Position numbers and translations under genes: made by a program. Shown piece after piece: positions 9,351-18,345 of a DNA stretch of 64,000 bases. Positions within the stretch are counted from its first letter, which is position 1, and each line of letters begins with the position of its first letter. A model generated the notes under the pieces. It did not search any database. It had not been told where the DNA came from and saw nothing but the letters and a program-made list of their open reading frames with translations. Origin of the DNA: JBJSXJ01 sp044235425 (lineage in GTDB: Bacteria > Planctomycetota > Planctomycetia > Pirellulales > Pirellulaceae); contig JBIIHW010000001.1 of NCBI GenBank assembly GCA_044235425.1, positions 288,462-352,461 on the forward strand, read 5' to 3'.

Positions 9351-10388
9351 ATGTCGCAACGCCTGATTCAAACGCTCGCCCTGCTCGCTTTGATGCTGGG
9401 ACTGGCTCGCGCAGCCACCGCCCAAGACCGCGTGATTCCACTGAAGGGGGTGACCACCAGTGGTACCGTGACGGGTATGTCGCCCGAAAAGGTGACCATC
9501 GATGTGGGCGGAACGCCGCGCGAACTCGCGGTCAACGAGATCAACAAAGTGGTCTACAGCGATGAACCCATAGAATTGACTCGTATTCGCGATCAGGTGA
9601 TCGCGGGGCAGATCGAGCAGGCCAATGAGGAATTGAAAAAGCTCAACGCGGAATCGATTCAGCGTGATGTGGTGAAGCAGGACGTGGAGTTTTACAAAGC
9701 CTACTGCCAAGGGAAGCTCGCCCTGCAAGGCAATGGCAATCCGGTTACGGCGGATGCAGCGATGATGGCGTTCTTCCGCACGAATCGCGGCAGCTATCAC
9801 GCCTTCCGCGCGGCGGAACTGCTGGGACAACTGGCAAACGCACAAGGCAACTATGCGGAAGCCGCCAAGCGTTTCAAATTTATCGGGCAAGCACCATGGC
9901 CCGATTATCGGCTCAAGGCCAACGTGCTGGAAGCACGCGCCCTCTCGGCGGCCAAGAGCTTCCCGGAAGCGCTGGAGCGATACAACGAAATCATCCAGTC
10001 ACCCGAAACGTCTCCCGAAGTGAATCGACAAAAACTCTTTGCCACGGTCGGACGAGCCGTCTGCCAAGCGGAGACAGGTAAGGCCGATGAAGGCCTCAAG
10101 GCCTTGGAAACAATCATCAAAGACAACGATGCCAAGGATTCTCTGCTGTTTGCCTACACCTACAATGCGCTGGGGAATTGCTACTTGAAGCTGGACAAGC
10201 CGAAGGAAGCTCGACTGGCTTTCCTGCGTACGCATTTGCTGTTCAATGGTGATGGCGATGCTCACGCCGAAGCCTTGTCCAACCTCGCCAAGCTGTGGGC
10301 CGATGCCGCCAAACCCGATCGAGCCCTGGCCGCTAAGAACTTGCTCAAGGAACGGTATCCGGCCAGTCCCTGGTCGAAGATCCAGTAA
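9351..10388 (+). CDS. Exported TPR protein
   Basis: 345 residues. The ATG follows a GGAG site. The N-terminal helix RLIQTLALLALMLGLARAATAQ is a typical signal peptide cut after Ala-Gln (residue ~25). Next comes a short beta-rich segment (IPLKGVTTSGTVTGMSPEKV) of the kind seen in planctomycete secreted proteins, then TPR repeats such as GNYAEAAKRFKFIGQ and YNALGNCYLKLDKPKEARLAF. It lies 111 bp after the giant TPR gene and before exbB in the same direction. The likely role is as a partner in the same envelope complex; no enzyme motif is visible. Confidence 0.75.
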   Translation: MSQRLIQTLALLALMLGLARAATAQDRVIPLKGVTTSGTVTGMSPEKVTIDVGGTPRELAVNEINKVVYSDEPIELTRIRDQVIAGQIEQANEELKKLNAESIQRDVVKQDVEFYKAYCQGKLALQGNGNPVTADAAMMAFFRTNRGSYHAFRAAELLGQLANAQGNYAEAAKRFKFIGQAPWPDYRLKANVLEARALSAAKSFPEALERYNEIIQSPETSPEVNRQKLFATVGRAVCQAETGKADEGLKALETIIKDNDAKDSLLFAYTYNALGNCYLKLDKPKEARLAFLRTHLLFNGDGDAHAEALSNLAKLWADAAKPDRALAAKNLLKERYPASPWSKIQ

Positions 10389-10521
10389 TACCGCAACGGA
10401 CTCGTGACGATGGGCTCGTGGGAAACAGTAAAAATATTCCGCGAAAGTTTGCCCAACGGCTCAATACCCTTTATTGTGATTTCAGAAGTCAGCGAAATTT
10501 TTAGTTAACGTGGAGTTCAGC

Positions 10522-11367
10522 ATGGTTCGTAATGTCGTTTCTCGCGCCTCGTGGTTGGCAACTGGATTCATGGTGCTCGCCTGTCTGGCAAGCTTGCCGC
10601 TGATGGCAGAGTTGTCGGCCGTGGTGGGATCACATTTATACGCTCAGGAAGGTGATGCTCCGGCACCCGCCGCCGAACCGGCCGCACCCGCCGCAGCGCC
10701 GGCCGCTGCACCAGCCGGTCAAGCCGCTCCAGTCGTGCAGAAGAACATGCTTGCCTGGACCTATGAAGCACTCGGTTTCCGCTATACGGTCGCGTTCCTC
10801 TTCATCTCGTTTGCTTTTATCGCAATGCTGGTGATGAACCTGCTCTCCGCTCGTCGCGATGCCGTCTGCCCCAGTCACTTGGTGGAAGGTTTCGAAGAGC
10901 AAGTGAATGAAAAGCAGGCCCAGGCAGCCTACGACTTGGCGATCAACGATGAATCGGTGCTCGGCAAGGTGCTGGCTGCTGGCATGGAAAAGATGCAAAG
11001 CGGTGGTATGGACGCTGCTCTGAAGGCGATGCAAGAGACGGGCGAAGATGAGAACATGAAGATTGAGCATCGCTTGAGCTACCTGGCCCTGATCGGTACG
11101 GTTGCTCCCATGGTGGGACTGCTCGGCACGGTCGATGGAATGGTGGCCTCTTTTAGCGTGATCGCCGCCAGTACCTCCACCCCGAAGCCTGCCGAACTCG
11201 CTCAAGGTATTTGTATGGCGCTCGTCACGACACTCGTCGGACTGGTGATCGCTATTCCCGCCATTTCGATCTTCAACATTTTGAAGAATCGGATGTCGCG
11301 TCTGATGCTGGAGACCGGCATGTACAGCGAAAACCTGATTTCAGGTTATGCCAAAATGAAGCCGTAG
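10522..11367 (+). CDS. exbB: ExbB/TolQ/MotA-family proton channel subunit
   Basis: 281 residues from the ATG at 10522, which has GGAG six bases upstream. An in-frame GTG at 10510 is less likely because it would precede that site. An extra N-terminal signal-like helix and an Ala/Pro-rich linker (residues ~45-75) come before the family core. The core has a first helix (YTVAFLFISFAFIAMLVM), a cytoplasmic part, and the paired helices LIGTVAPMVGLLGTVDGM and ALVTTLVGLVIAIPAI that define ExbB/TolQ. The family uses proton flow to drive envelope work through ExbD/TolR partners, which here are the next two genes. The partner at the outer side may be one of the TPR proteins rather than a TonB. Confidence 0.9.
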   Translation: MVRNVVSRASWLATGFMVLACLASLPLMAELSAVVGSHLYAQEGDAPAPAAEPAAPAAAPAAAPAGQAAPVVQKNMLAWTYEALGFRYTVAFLFISFAFIAMLVMNLLSARRDAVCPSHLVEGFEEQVNEKQAQAAYDLAINDESVLGKVLAAGMEKMQSGGMDAALKAMQETGEDENMKIEHRLSYLALIGTVAPMVGLLGTVDGMVASFSVIAASTSTPKPAELAQGICMALVTTLVGLVIAIPAISIFNILKNRMSRLMLETGMYSENLISGYAKMKP

Positions 11368-11402
11368 GCTTCGACTGAAAAGATTCGCTGTCTGACTGAT
11401 TG

Positions 11403-11438
11403 CAGCGAGCCACTCCGATAGGGTGACTCGCTGGTTTT
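11403..11438 (+). terminator. Hairpin with T-tract between exbB and first exbD
   Basis: CAGCGAG at 11403-11409 pairs with CTCGCTG at 11427-11433; inner bases add a few more pairs. GTTTT follows. It may reduce read-through so that less ExbD than ExbB is made, or act as an RNA stability element. The in-frame GTG at 11423 lies inside this stem, which argues for the later ATG start of exbD. Confidence 0.5.
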
Positions 11439-11467
11439 CCATCTCTGAACCAAGGCCGGCTAAAGCC

Positions 11468-11905
11468 ATGAAGATTTGCAAAAAATCATCATCCCAGATT
11501 CAAGAAGGCGACAGCACGTCGATGATCGACATGGTGTTCCAACTCGTTGCCTTCTTCATGGTGCTGATTAACTTTAACGAAGCGGACCAAAATGAAGCGA
11601 TTAAGCTGCCGGGCAGTGAACTGGCCCGGCCACCCGATGGGCCGATGAGCTTCCCGATTACATTGCATGTCACGAAAAAAGGCACCGTTATCATCGGTGG
11701 CGACGAGATTGTTCCATCAGAACTCAAGCGCTACCTGATGAACGAACTCTCCACCCTGGAAGTCAAGAATAAAGGTCCCGGCGACGCGACCGTCATCATT
11801 CGCGGAGATGCCGATGCAAAGACTGGCAAGATTCAAGAAGTGATTCAGGAATGCCAAAAGAATCGCTTTGATCGATTTGCCCTGCGAGCGAAGGAAGAAC
11901 GCTAA
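11468..11905 (+). CDS. exbD: ExbD/TolR-family protein (first copy)
   Basis: 145 residues from the ATG at 11468. One N-terminal helix carries the family aspartate in SMIDMVFQLVAFFMV, followed by a periplasmic domain (PITLHVTKKGTVIIGG) and a C-terminal RFDRFALRAKEE. ExbD subunits insert in the ExbB pentamer, and the membrane Asp takes part in proton transfer. It ends two bases before the next exbD-like gene. The Asp context is MIDMVFQL here against MIDIVFQL in the second copy, so both look functional. Confidence 0.88.
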   Translation: MKICKKSSSQIQEGDSTSMIDMVFQLVAFFMVLINFNEADQNEAIKLPGSELARPPDGPMSFPITLHVTKKGTVIIGGDEIVPSELKRYLMNELSTLEVKNKGPGDATVIIRGDADAKTGKIQEVIQECQKNRFDRFALRAKEER

Positions 11906-11907
11906 AC

Positions 11908-12390
11908 ATGAAGATCAAAAGTAAAGAAGAAGGCAAGGTTGAGATGATGATGACACCGATGATCGACATCGTGTTTCAGCTCCTCACCTTTTTCATCATG
12001 ACCTTCAAGATTGCCGCTCAGGAAGGTGACTTCAACATCAAAATGCCGCTCGCCGCCAGCGGCGGCATGCCCGAGGAGTCGAGTGTGCCGATGAAGATTC
12101 GACTCACCGCCAACCCCGGTGGCCAACTGGCCGGCATCCAGATGAACGACCGCAGCTTCGCCGGTTTCCCCCAGCTCCACCAGTTCATCATCGGAGTGAT
12201 CGGCAGTGATCGTGGCCCAGGCAGCGTCCAGGCTACCGCCGAAGTCGAACTCGACTGCGACTATGATCTGCGCTATGAAGAGGTCGTGAACGCTGTCACG
12301 TCGGTGTCGGGCTATGTCGGCAGCGACGGACAAGTAGTGAAGCTCATCGAGAAACTCAAGTTTTCACCGCCACGACCGCCGGGCGGTTAA
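11908..12390 (+). CDS. exbD: ExbD/TolR-family protein (second copy)
   Basis: 160 residues. It has the family pattern MMTPMIDIVFQLLTFFIM near residues 14-31 with its membrane aspartate, then a periplasmic domain ending in a VIGSDG-like and VKLIEKLKF region. The ATG lies two bases after the previous stop, so translation is probably coupled. Two different ExbD-type subunits beside one ExbB suggest a mixed ExbD dimer, a common planctomycete arrangement; the stoichiometry here is inference. Confidence 0.88.
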   Translation: MKIKSKEEGKVEMMMTPMIDIVFQLLTFFIMTFKIAAQEGDFNIKMPLAASGGMPEESSVPMKIRLTANPGGQLAGIQMNDRSFAGFPQLHQFIIGVIGSDRGPGSVQATAEVELDCDYDLRYEEVVNAVTSVSGYVGSDGQVVKLIEKLKFSPPRPPGG

Positions 12391-12430
12391 TCATGAACCT
12401 CGCGTGAAGTTTGGATGAAGAGCGAGTCGA

Positions 12431-12466
12431 AACGCCTTGCCACTGATGGGCAGGGCGTTGTTGTTT
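12431..12466 (+). terminator. Rho-independent terminator of the TPR-ExbBD operon
   Basis: An 11-bp stem pairs 12431-12441 with 12449-12459 (one G-T pair, seven-base loop), followed by GTTGTTT. It lies 40 bp after the second exbD stop and before the ROK gene. Confidence 0.7.
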
Positions 12467-12496
12467 AATGACCAGCTAGTTTGGGGAACAGCAGCG

Positions 12497-13513
12497 ATGG
12501 CTACTTCGAAAGATTCCGGACATTGGGTCGGCTTTGACCTCGGTGGCACGAAAATGCTGGCCACCGTATTCAATCGGCGTTTTGAGCCGTTGGGACGTGA
12601 ACGTCGCAAAACGAAAGGCCATGAAGGCACGAAAGCCGGCGTCGAGCGAATCATCGAAGCGATTCATAAAGCACTCGCCGAAGCGCAAGTGGATGTGGAG
12701 TCTCTGGCGGGGATTGGCATCGGCTGTCCGGGTGCAGTGGACCTAGATCGTGGCATCATCGAAGAAGCTGCCAACTTGGGCTGGCACGATGTACGACTGC
12801 GTGACAAGTTGGAATCGGAGTTTGGCTGCCCCGCTGTGATTGTCAACGACGTGGATGCCGGGGTGTACGGCGAGTATCGATTTGGAGCGGCGCGCGAGGC
12901 ACGCTCTGTCGTGGGTGTCTTTCCCGGTACCGGCATTGGTGGTGGCTGCGTCTACGAAGGGCACATTCTGCGCGGCAAGAAATATTCGTCCTTCGAGATT
13001 GGCCATGTGCAGGTGCGGCCGCATGGCGGACGACTCTGTGGCTGCGGCCGTTACGGTTGCCTGGAGACGGAGGCGAGTCGCCTGGCGATTGCGGCGGAAG
13101 CGGCACAGGCGGCATTTCGAGGTCAGGCACCTCACTTGCTGCAAACTGCTGGCACCGACATTGCCAATATTCGCAGTGGAGCGATTGCTGCCTCGATTAA
13201 AGAGGGCGATGTGGCAGTGGAAAAGATCGTGCGGCGAGCGGCGGGGATGATTGGCCTGGCCATCGGTAACGTCCTCAATCTGCTCAACCCCGATATCGTG
13301 CTGCTAGGAGGTGGACTGGTCGAAGCTCTACCCAAATGGTTCGTCGAAGTGGTTGACCAAATGGCACGAGAACATGCACTCCCCACCTACGTCAAAGGAC
13401 TAAAAGTGGTCGCTGCTCGACTGGGCGATGATGCCAGTGTGCTGGGTGCTGCCGCCTGGGCGGAAGCTGTAATCCGCGGGAACGATGATACGGTGCCAAC
13501 TGGCAAGCGTTAG
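12497..13513 (+). CDS. ROK-family sugar kinase (glucokinase-like)
   Basis: 338 residues from the ATG at 12497, which has a GGGGA site; the reading frame is open further upstream but without support. It carries the phosphate-binding DLGGTKMLATVF, a GTGIGGG loop and the ROK zinc motif CGCGRYGCLE at about residues 180-189. Family members phosphorylate glucose or other hexoses with ATP, and some are polyphosphate-dependent. The C-terminal GGGLVEALP loop is intact. It stands between the ExbBD terminator and the ppx-ppk group, so a link to polyphosphate is possible but unproven. Confidence 0.85.
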   Translation: MATSKDSGHWVGFDLGGTKMLATVFNRRFEPLGRERRKTKGHEGTKAGVERIIEAIHKALAEAQVDVESLAGIGIGCPGAVDLDRGIIEEAANLGWHDVRLRDKLESEFGCPAVIVNDVDAGVYGEYRFGAAREARSVVGVFPGTGIGGGCVYEGHILRGKKYSSFEIGHVQVRPHGGRLCGCGRYGCLETEASRLAIAAEAAQAAFRGQAPHLLQTAGTDIANIRSGAIAASIKEGDVAVEKIVRRAAGMIGLAIGNVLNLLNPDIVLLGGGLVEALPKWFVEVVDQMAREHALPTYVKGLKVVAARLGDDASVLGAAAWAEAVIRGNDDTVPTGKR

Positions 13514-13603
13514 GTTGGTGATCCCAACGCCGGTTGTCATCCCCGGACAACGAATCACCGCGTCGAATTTACTTTCGTTTTTCCCTAGCAACCCATCGTT
13601 CTT

Positions 13604-15211
13604 ATGAATGCCGTGAGCGCGAAAGTAACCAGCAGCAAATCGTCGAACCCGGTGGCGACGAATACCACCGTGCGCACGGTAGCTGTCATCGATATTGGCA
13701 CCACCTCGATCCGAATGGCAATTGCCGAAATCAGTCCCAACGGAACGGTACGAAACTTAGAGCGACTGTCCCAACCTGCCAGCCTTGGTAAAGACACCTT
13801 TATCCGCGGCGCGCTCTCCAAATCAACCATCGAAGATTGCGTGCGCATACTGCAGTCCTATCGACACGTGCTCGAAGAGTATCGTGTGACCGGTCCTGAT
13901 CAGATTCGAGTGGTGGCGACAAGCGCTGTCCGGGAAGCGATGAATCGCCTCGCTTTTCTTGATCGGATTTATATCGCCACGGGATTACAGATCGAACCCC
14001 TGGATGAAGCGGAAGTCAATCGCTTGACCTATCTCGGTATTCTGCCCTTGCTGCAAGCCGAGCCCGATTTGGCGAGCAGCAACACACTCGTTGTGGAAGT
14101 TGGTGGCGGAACCACGGAAGTGCTGGCGCTGCGTCAAGCGAATGTCACGTTTTCACACACCTATCGCCTGGGTTCCTTGCGGCTGCGAGAAACCTTGGCC
14201 GCCTATCAAACTCCCACCGGTAAACAGCGTCGCATCATGGAGACGCAAATCCAGAAAACGGTGGAGTCGATACGCGAACAGCTTCACGTCGATGGACCAA
14301 TCGAACTGATCGCCATGGGTGGTGACGTACGATTTGCTGCCGCGCAGCTTCTCTCGTCCGCACCGCAAAACACGCTCCTGCGACTCCCCCTGGCGGAACT
14401 CGAAAAGTTCACCGATTCGATGTTAGAGTTGACGGATGACGCGATCATCAGTCGGTTTCACTTGAGTGGCCCCGATGCGGAAACGCTGGGCCCCGCTTTA
14501 CTGACCTATGTCCTCCTAGCTCGCGTCTTTCAACTCGATCAAATACTCGTTCCTCCCACGTCACTCCGGGATGGACTCGTGACCGAAATGGCAGTTCCCG
14601 ATGCCTGGACGGAGGAGTTTTCCAGCCAAATCATTCGCTCAGCCGTGGATCTGGGGCGCCGCTACTCGTTCGACGAAGCGCATGCGCGACACGTTGCGGA
14701 ACTGGCAAGCTCGTTGTTTGAACAGCTGCAGGATGAACATCGCCTGGAGCCGCGCTACCTCACCCTGCTCTACTTGGCTGCTCTCCTGCACGAAATCGGT
14801 CTCTACGTGAGTCAGCGCAGCTATCACAAGCATTCGCTCTACTTGATCCTGCACAGTGAGCTGTTTGGGATTGGACATCGCGATCAATTACTGCTGGCAC
14901 TAGTTGCCCGCTATCATCGTCGTGCGGCACCAAAGCCTGAACATGAAGGCTATGTCACACTCGATCGAGATGCTCGAGTGGTGGTGTGCAAATTGGCCGC
15001 GATCTTACGAGTGGCCATCGCGTTGGACGATTCACGCAGTCAGCGCGTCCATGAGATCAGTTGTCGCCGTGAGAATGGGAGACTGGTCATTAATGTTCCC
15101 GAACTAGACGATCTGTCGCTGGAGCAGCTAGCCCTGCGTCAGAATAGTTCGTTATTTGAAGAGACCTTTGGCTGCCCCGTCTTTATTCGAGCCGCTCGCA
15201 GGGTTCGCTAG
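13604..15211 (+). CDS. ppx: Ppx/GppA-family exopolyphosphatase with C-terminal HD-like domain
   Basis: 535 residues. The actin-like phosphatase core shows VIDIGTTSIRMAIAEI (residues ~28-43), VVATSAVREAMNR and VEVGGGTTEVLAL. The C-terminal half contains LHEIGLYVSQRSYHKHSLYLI, an HD-type helical domain as in long Ppx proteins. These enzymes remove terminal phosphate from polyphosphate or convert pppGpp to ppGpp. The gene lies 14 bp before ppk1, which supports polyphosphate turnover. Whether pppGpp is also used cannot be told from sequence alone. Confidence 0.88.
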   Translation: MNAVSAKVTSSKSSNPVATNTTVRTVAVIDIGTTSIRMAIAEISPNGTVRNLERLSQPASLGKDTFIRGALSKSTIEDCVRILQSYRHVLEEYRVTGPDQIRVVATSAVREAMNRLAFLDRIYIATGLQIEPLDEAEVNRLTYLGILPLLQAEPDLASSNTLVVEVGGGTTEVLALRQANVTFSHTYRLGSLRLRETLAAYQTPTGKQRRIMETQIQKTVESIREQLHVDGPIELIAMGGDVRFAAAQLLSSAPQNTLLRLPLAELEKFTDSMLELTDDAIISRFHLSGPDAETLGPALLTYVLLARVFQLDQILVPPTSLRDGLVTEMAVPDAWTEEFSSQIIRSAVDLGRRYSFDEAHARHVAELASSLFEQLQDEHRLEPRYLTLLYLAALLHEIGLYVSQRSYHKHSLYLILHSELFGIGHRDQLLLALVARYHRRAAPKPEHEGYVTLDRDARVVVCKLAAILRVAIALDDSRSQRVHEISCRRENGRLVINVPELDDLSLEQLALRQNSSLFEETFGCPVFIRAARRVR

Positions 15212-15225
15212 TCTTAAAAACTGCC

Positions 15226-17391
15226 ATGACAACCAATCCGCATCGTTTCATCAATCGTGAACTTAGTTGGCTGGAATTTAACCAGCGCGTTCTCGAAGAG
15301 GCGCAAGACGAACGCTTACCAGCCTTGGAACGACTACGGTTCGTGGCCATCTCCGCCTCGAACCTAGATGAGTTCTTCATGGTGCGAGTGGGCGGTCTCC
15401 AGATACTGGCAGATGGAGGCACCTCAACCACGGATCCCGCCGGTTTGACTCCCGAGGAACAACTACAGGCGATCTCACGTCGTGTGCATCAAATGGTCGC
15501 CGATCAATATGCCTGCTTCAATGGCCACGTCGAGCCAACGCTGGCAGAGGCGGGGTTAAGGCGAGTGCGTCCCGAGGATTTGAGCGAACGACAAAGAGAG
15601 TTGTTAGAGCAGGTGTTCGAAAGCGAAATCTATCCGATCTATACACCACAAGCTGTCTCCACGGGAGCAGAATTTCCGCTGCTCCCCGGTCTATCGCTCA
15701 ACATCTGTGTGCAACTCGCCGCAAAACTCACCTCCGCGGGTTCGGCAGTGACGGATGCCATGAAGGAAGCAGGAGCAGCGACGGCATCCGAGCCTCGTTT
15801 TGCCGTCCTGCCACTGGGACGACAGGGGCGGCGTTTTTTCACCGTTCCCTCGGAACGTGGTTACGCCTACATCCTGATTGAAGACCTGGTTCGACTGTTC
15901 ATCGCACGCTTCTTTCCGCAGGAAACGATTCTGGAATGTGTGCCATTTCGTATTACACGGAATGCCGATTTAAGTTTTCGTGAAGATCAAGCGGCCGACC
16001 TGCTTGTCGGCATGACCGAACTACTCACTCGACGTCGTCAAGGTGATTCGGTTCGACTGGAGATTGCTGCCAATAGTTCGACAGCCACCTTAGAGTTCCT
16101 GCAGTCGGTGTTGATGCTGTCTGAACGTGATCTGTTTTTGATACCTGGACCTCTCGAGTTGTCGACGTTTTCCCAGCTCTGTGATCTCAAAGGCTTCGAC
16201 AGTCTGCGCTACGAATCCTGGCCCCCCCTGGCCTCCCCCGATATCGATCCCAAAATTGACATTTTTCAGGCCATCACTCAGCAAGATATCCTGCTGCATC
16301 ATCCCTACGAAAGCTTCGATCCAGTTGTGAGATTGATCGAGGCGGCGGCCGATGATCCGGATGTGCTGGCGATTAAACAGATTCTGTACCGCACCAGTCG
16401 TAATAGTCCGATCGTGGCCGCACTCGCCCGCGCAGCACGTCGTGGAAAGCAAGTCACTGCGATTGTGGAGCTGAAGGCGCGGTTCGACGAAGCGCGGAAC
16501 ATTGCCTGGGCGAAGAATCTGGCGCAGGATGACGTGCAAGTCATTTACGGTGTCAAAGGTTTAAAAACCCACGCCAAGCTTTGTATCGTTGTACGTCGTG
16601 AACCCCACGGAATTCAGCGCTATGTGCATTTCGGAACCGGCAATTACAACGAGATCACTTCGCGCATTTACAGCGACATCAGCTTGATGACCTGTAACGA
16701 GGAACTCGGTGCTGACGCATCCAGTTTTTTCAATGCCATCACCGGCTACACTCAACCTCAAAACCTCCCCAAACTCGCCGCCGCTCCCCTCGGCCTCCGC
16801 AGCCGTTTAATGGAGCTGATCCTGGGGGAAACCGAACGTAAACGACAGGGGCAAAAGGCACAGATCACCGCCAAATTAAACTCGCTGGTCGACCCCGAAA
16901 TCATCGCCGCGCTCTACCAAGCGTCACAAGCTGGAGTCAAGGTACGCCTGAACGTGCGCGGCATCTGCTGCCTGAGACCGGGCGTCCCCGGACTCAGCGA
17001 AAACATCTCCGTCGTCAGCATCGTCGATCGGTTCTTGGAGCACGCTCGAATTCTCTACTTCTACCATGGTGGTGACGAACGAGTGTTCATTTCCAGCGCC
17101 GACTGGATGCCGCGGAATTTAGATCGACGAGTAGAATTGCTGGTACCCATCGAGGCGCCACTCGCCAAACAGCGACTCGTCACCATCCTGGATTATTACT
17201 TTCAAGACAACGAAAAAGCGCGGCAATTACTGCCAGACGGCAATTATCAGCGAGTCAAATCCAGCAAGCGCAAGAGCTTTCGCAGTCAAGAGCGGCTCTA
17301 TCAGGACTTGGCTCAAGTAGCGGCGCAAGCCGAACAAACTCGGCGAGTGGTATTTGAGCCACATCGCGCGCCCAATCACGAGGAGCTGTGA
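15226..17391 (+). CDS. ppk1: Polyphosphate kinase 1
   Basis: 721 residues, a normal family length. It starts with the usual NRELSWLEFNQRVLEEA and SNLDEFFMVRVGG. The autophosphorylated histidine is in LKTHAKL (His449), and the second conserved histidine in RFLEHARI (His606). HFGTGNYNEITSRIYSD is also typical. It transfers the gamma phosphate of ATP to growing polyphosphate, usually at the inner membrane. It sits between ppx and sixA, overlapping the latter's possible GTG start; the three form a compact polyphosphate and phospho-signalling unit. Confidence 0.95.
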   Translation: MTTNPHRFINRELSWLEFNQRVLEEAQDERLPALERLRFVAISASNLDEFFMVRVGGLQILADGGTSTTDPAGLTPEEQLQAISRRVHQMVADQYACFNGHVEPTLAEAGLRRVRPEDLSERQRELLEQVFESEIYPIYTPQAVSTGAEFPLLPGLSLNICVQLAAKLTSAGSAVTDAMKEAGAATASEPRFAVLPLGRQGRRFFTVPSERGYAYILIEDLVRLFIARFFPQETILECVPFRITRNADLSFREDQAADLLVGMTELLTRRRQGDSVRLEIAANSSTATLEFLQSVLMLSERDLFLIPGPLELSTFSQLCDLKGFDSLRYESWPPLASPDIDPKIDIFQAITQQDILLHHPYESFDPVVRLIEAAADDPDVLAIKQILYRTSRNSPIVAALARAARRGKQVTAIVELKARFDEARNIAWAKNLAQDDVQVIYGVKGLKTHAKLCIVVRREPHGIQRYVHFGTGNYNEITSRIYSDISLMTCNEELGADASSFFNAITGYTQPQNLPKLAAAPLGLRSRLMELILGETERKRQGQKAQITAKLNSLVDPEIIAALYQASQAGVKVRLNVRGICCLRPGVPGLSENISVVSIVDRFLEHARILYFYHGGDERVFISSADWMPRNLDRRVELLVPIEAPLAKQRLVTILDYYFQDNEKARQLLPDGNYQRVKSSKRKSFRSQERLYQDLAQVAAQAEQTRRVVFEPHRAPNHEEL

Positions 17392-17396
17392 AGCCA

Positions 17397-17879
17397 ATGA
17401 AAACGTTATTACTGATGCGGCATGGCAAAGCGACGCAGGATCGTCCCGTCGCCGACCATGATCGACCGCTCACCAATCGCGGGCATGACGATGCCGAATA
17501 CATGGGAAGATGGCTGGTCCGTCAGCGGCTGCAGCCCGACCGCATCATCAGCTCCACCGCCCTGCGTGCCTACGAAACGGCGATGGAAATTGCCACTGCC
17601 TGCAAGTATCGGCAGCCAATTGAAACTCAGCCTTCCCTCTACCTTGCCCCTGCCGCCGCTTATCTGGCGGTGCTGCGCGCATTGCCCGGTAACCCCGATA
17701 CGGTACTACTGGTCGGCCATAATCCCGGCCTCACGGAACTCGTCTGCCAGCTCAGCGGCGAAGACCAGGAAATGCGGACCAGCGCCTTGGCGCACTTCAC
17801 TTGGCCCATCCCGAACTGGTCCGAGCTGGACGGTGGACTACCGAAACTGAAATCGGTTCAGACGCCCGATTCCCCGTAA
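17397..17879 (+). CDS. sixA: Phosphohistidine phosphatase SixA
   Basis: 160 residues from the ATG at 17397, with AGGAG eleven bases upstream; a GTG at 17388 overlaps the ppk1 stop and is a weaker choice. The catalytic LLLMRHGKA at the N-terminus holds the histidine, and SSTALRAYETAMEIA and VGHNPGLTELV complete the histidine-phosphatase fold. SixA proteins dephosphorylate histidines on phosphorelay or PTS proteins. The gene follows ppk1 in the same unit. Confidence 0.9.
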   Translation: MKTLLLMRHGKATQDRPVADHDRPLTNRGHDDAEYMGRWLVRQRLQPDRIISSTALRAYETAMEIATACKYRQPIETQPSLYLAPAAAYLAVLRALPGNPDTVLLVGHNPGLTELVCQLSGEDQEMRTSALAHFTWPIPNWSELDGGLPKLKSVQTPDSP

Positions 17880-18345
17880 AGCTTTTTGCTCCGCGATTGA
17901 CAACCCGCACCGCGCCTAGCAAATAACACAGCTCCTATCGCATCTTCTAGGTTCTGTTAAATAACACAGATCTTGCCTGTGGTATTTGATAGGTTCCGCT
18001 GTCAGGATCGATCACCCTGGCGAGTGACTAGCGAGTCTGAAAAAACCTGATGCAGCTGGGCGGCAGAGCTTTTCCCGAGCAGCAGGAACTGCTGCCGAGG
18101 CACCTCAGAAATCGAACTGGCCTATTCACTTGCGCCATCTGCGACCGAGCTCTCGATCGGCCTGAATGGGACTCCACATAGCAGCTGAAGAGGGCCTGCC
18201 TGGGCCCCGTGCTGCGGCCGTTTTTCCACCTCCACCGCACCTTTGGCACAAGCCTTGCTTCCCTCTGCCACCCACGACCTGCTTCCCTTCCTTTCACTCC
18301 CCAATCCCGACTATCCCAGACCTTACGCCTGAAGGATTTTGTTCC
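17880..18345 (+). other. 466-bp gap with short repeats and hairpins, no gene
   Basis: No convincing coding frame. It holds an imperfect direct repeat with a hairpin (17921-17987), a 7-bp inverted repeat GCAGCAG/CTGCTGC at 18079-18095 with a three-base loop, and a pyrimidine-rich run before the sulfate-binding gene. The leftward open frame at 18028-18297 is Arg/Trp-rich and resembles nothing known. Confidence 0.5.
17921..17987. repeat. Duplicated AAATAACACAG box, second copy forms a hairpin
   Basis: AAATAACACAG occurs at 17921-17931 and again at 17959-17969, each followed by a TAGGTTC. The second copy pairs with CTGTGGTATTT at 17977-17987 (10 of 11 bases). It lies downstream of sixA and about 360 bp upstream of the sulfate-binding gene, so it could be a terminator, an operator, or a local duplication. 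Confidence 0.5.

Noticed and set aside
18028..18304. Small minus-strand genes in the gap before the sulfate-binding gene
   Set aside because: Arg/Trp-rich composition and two frames open at once; no recognisable protein.
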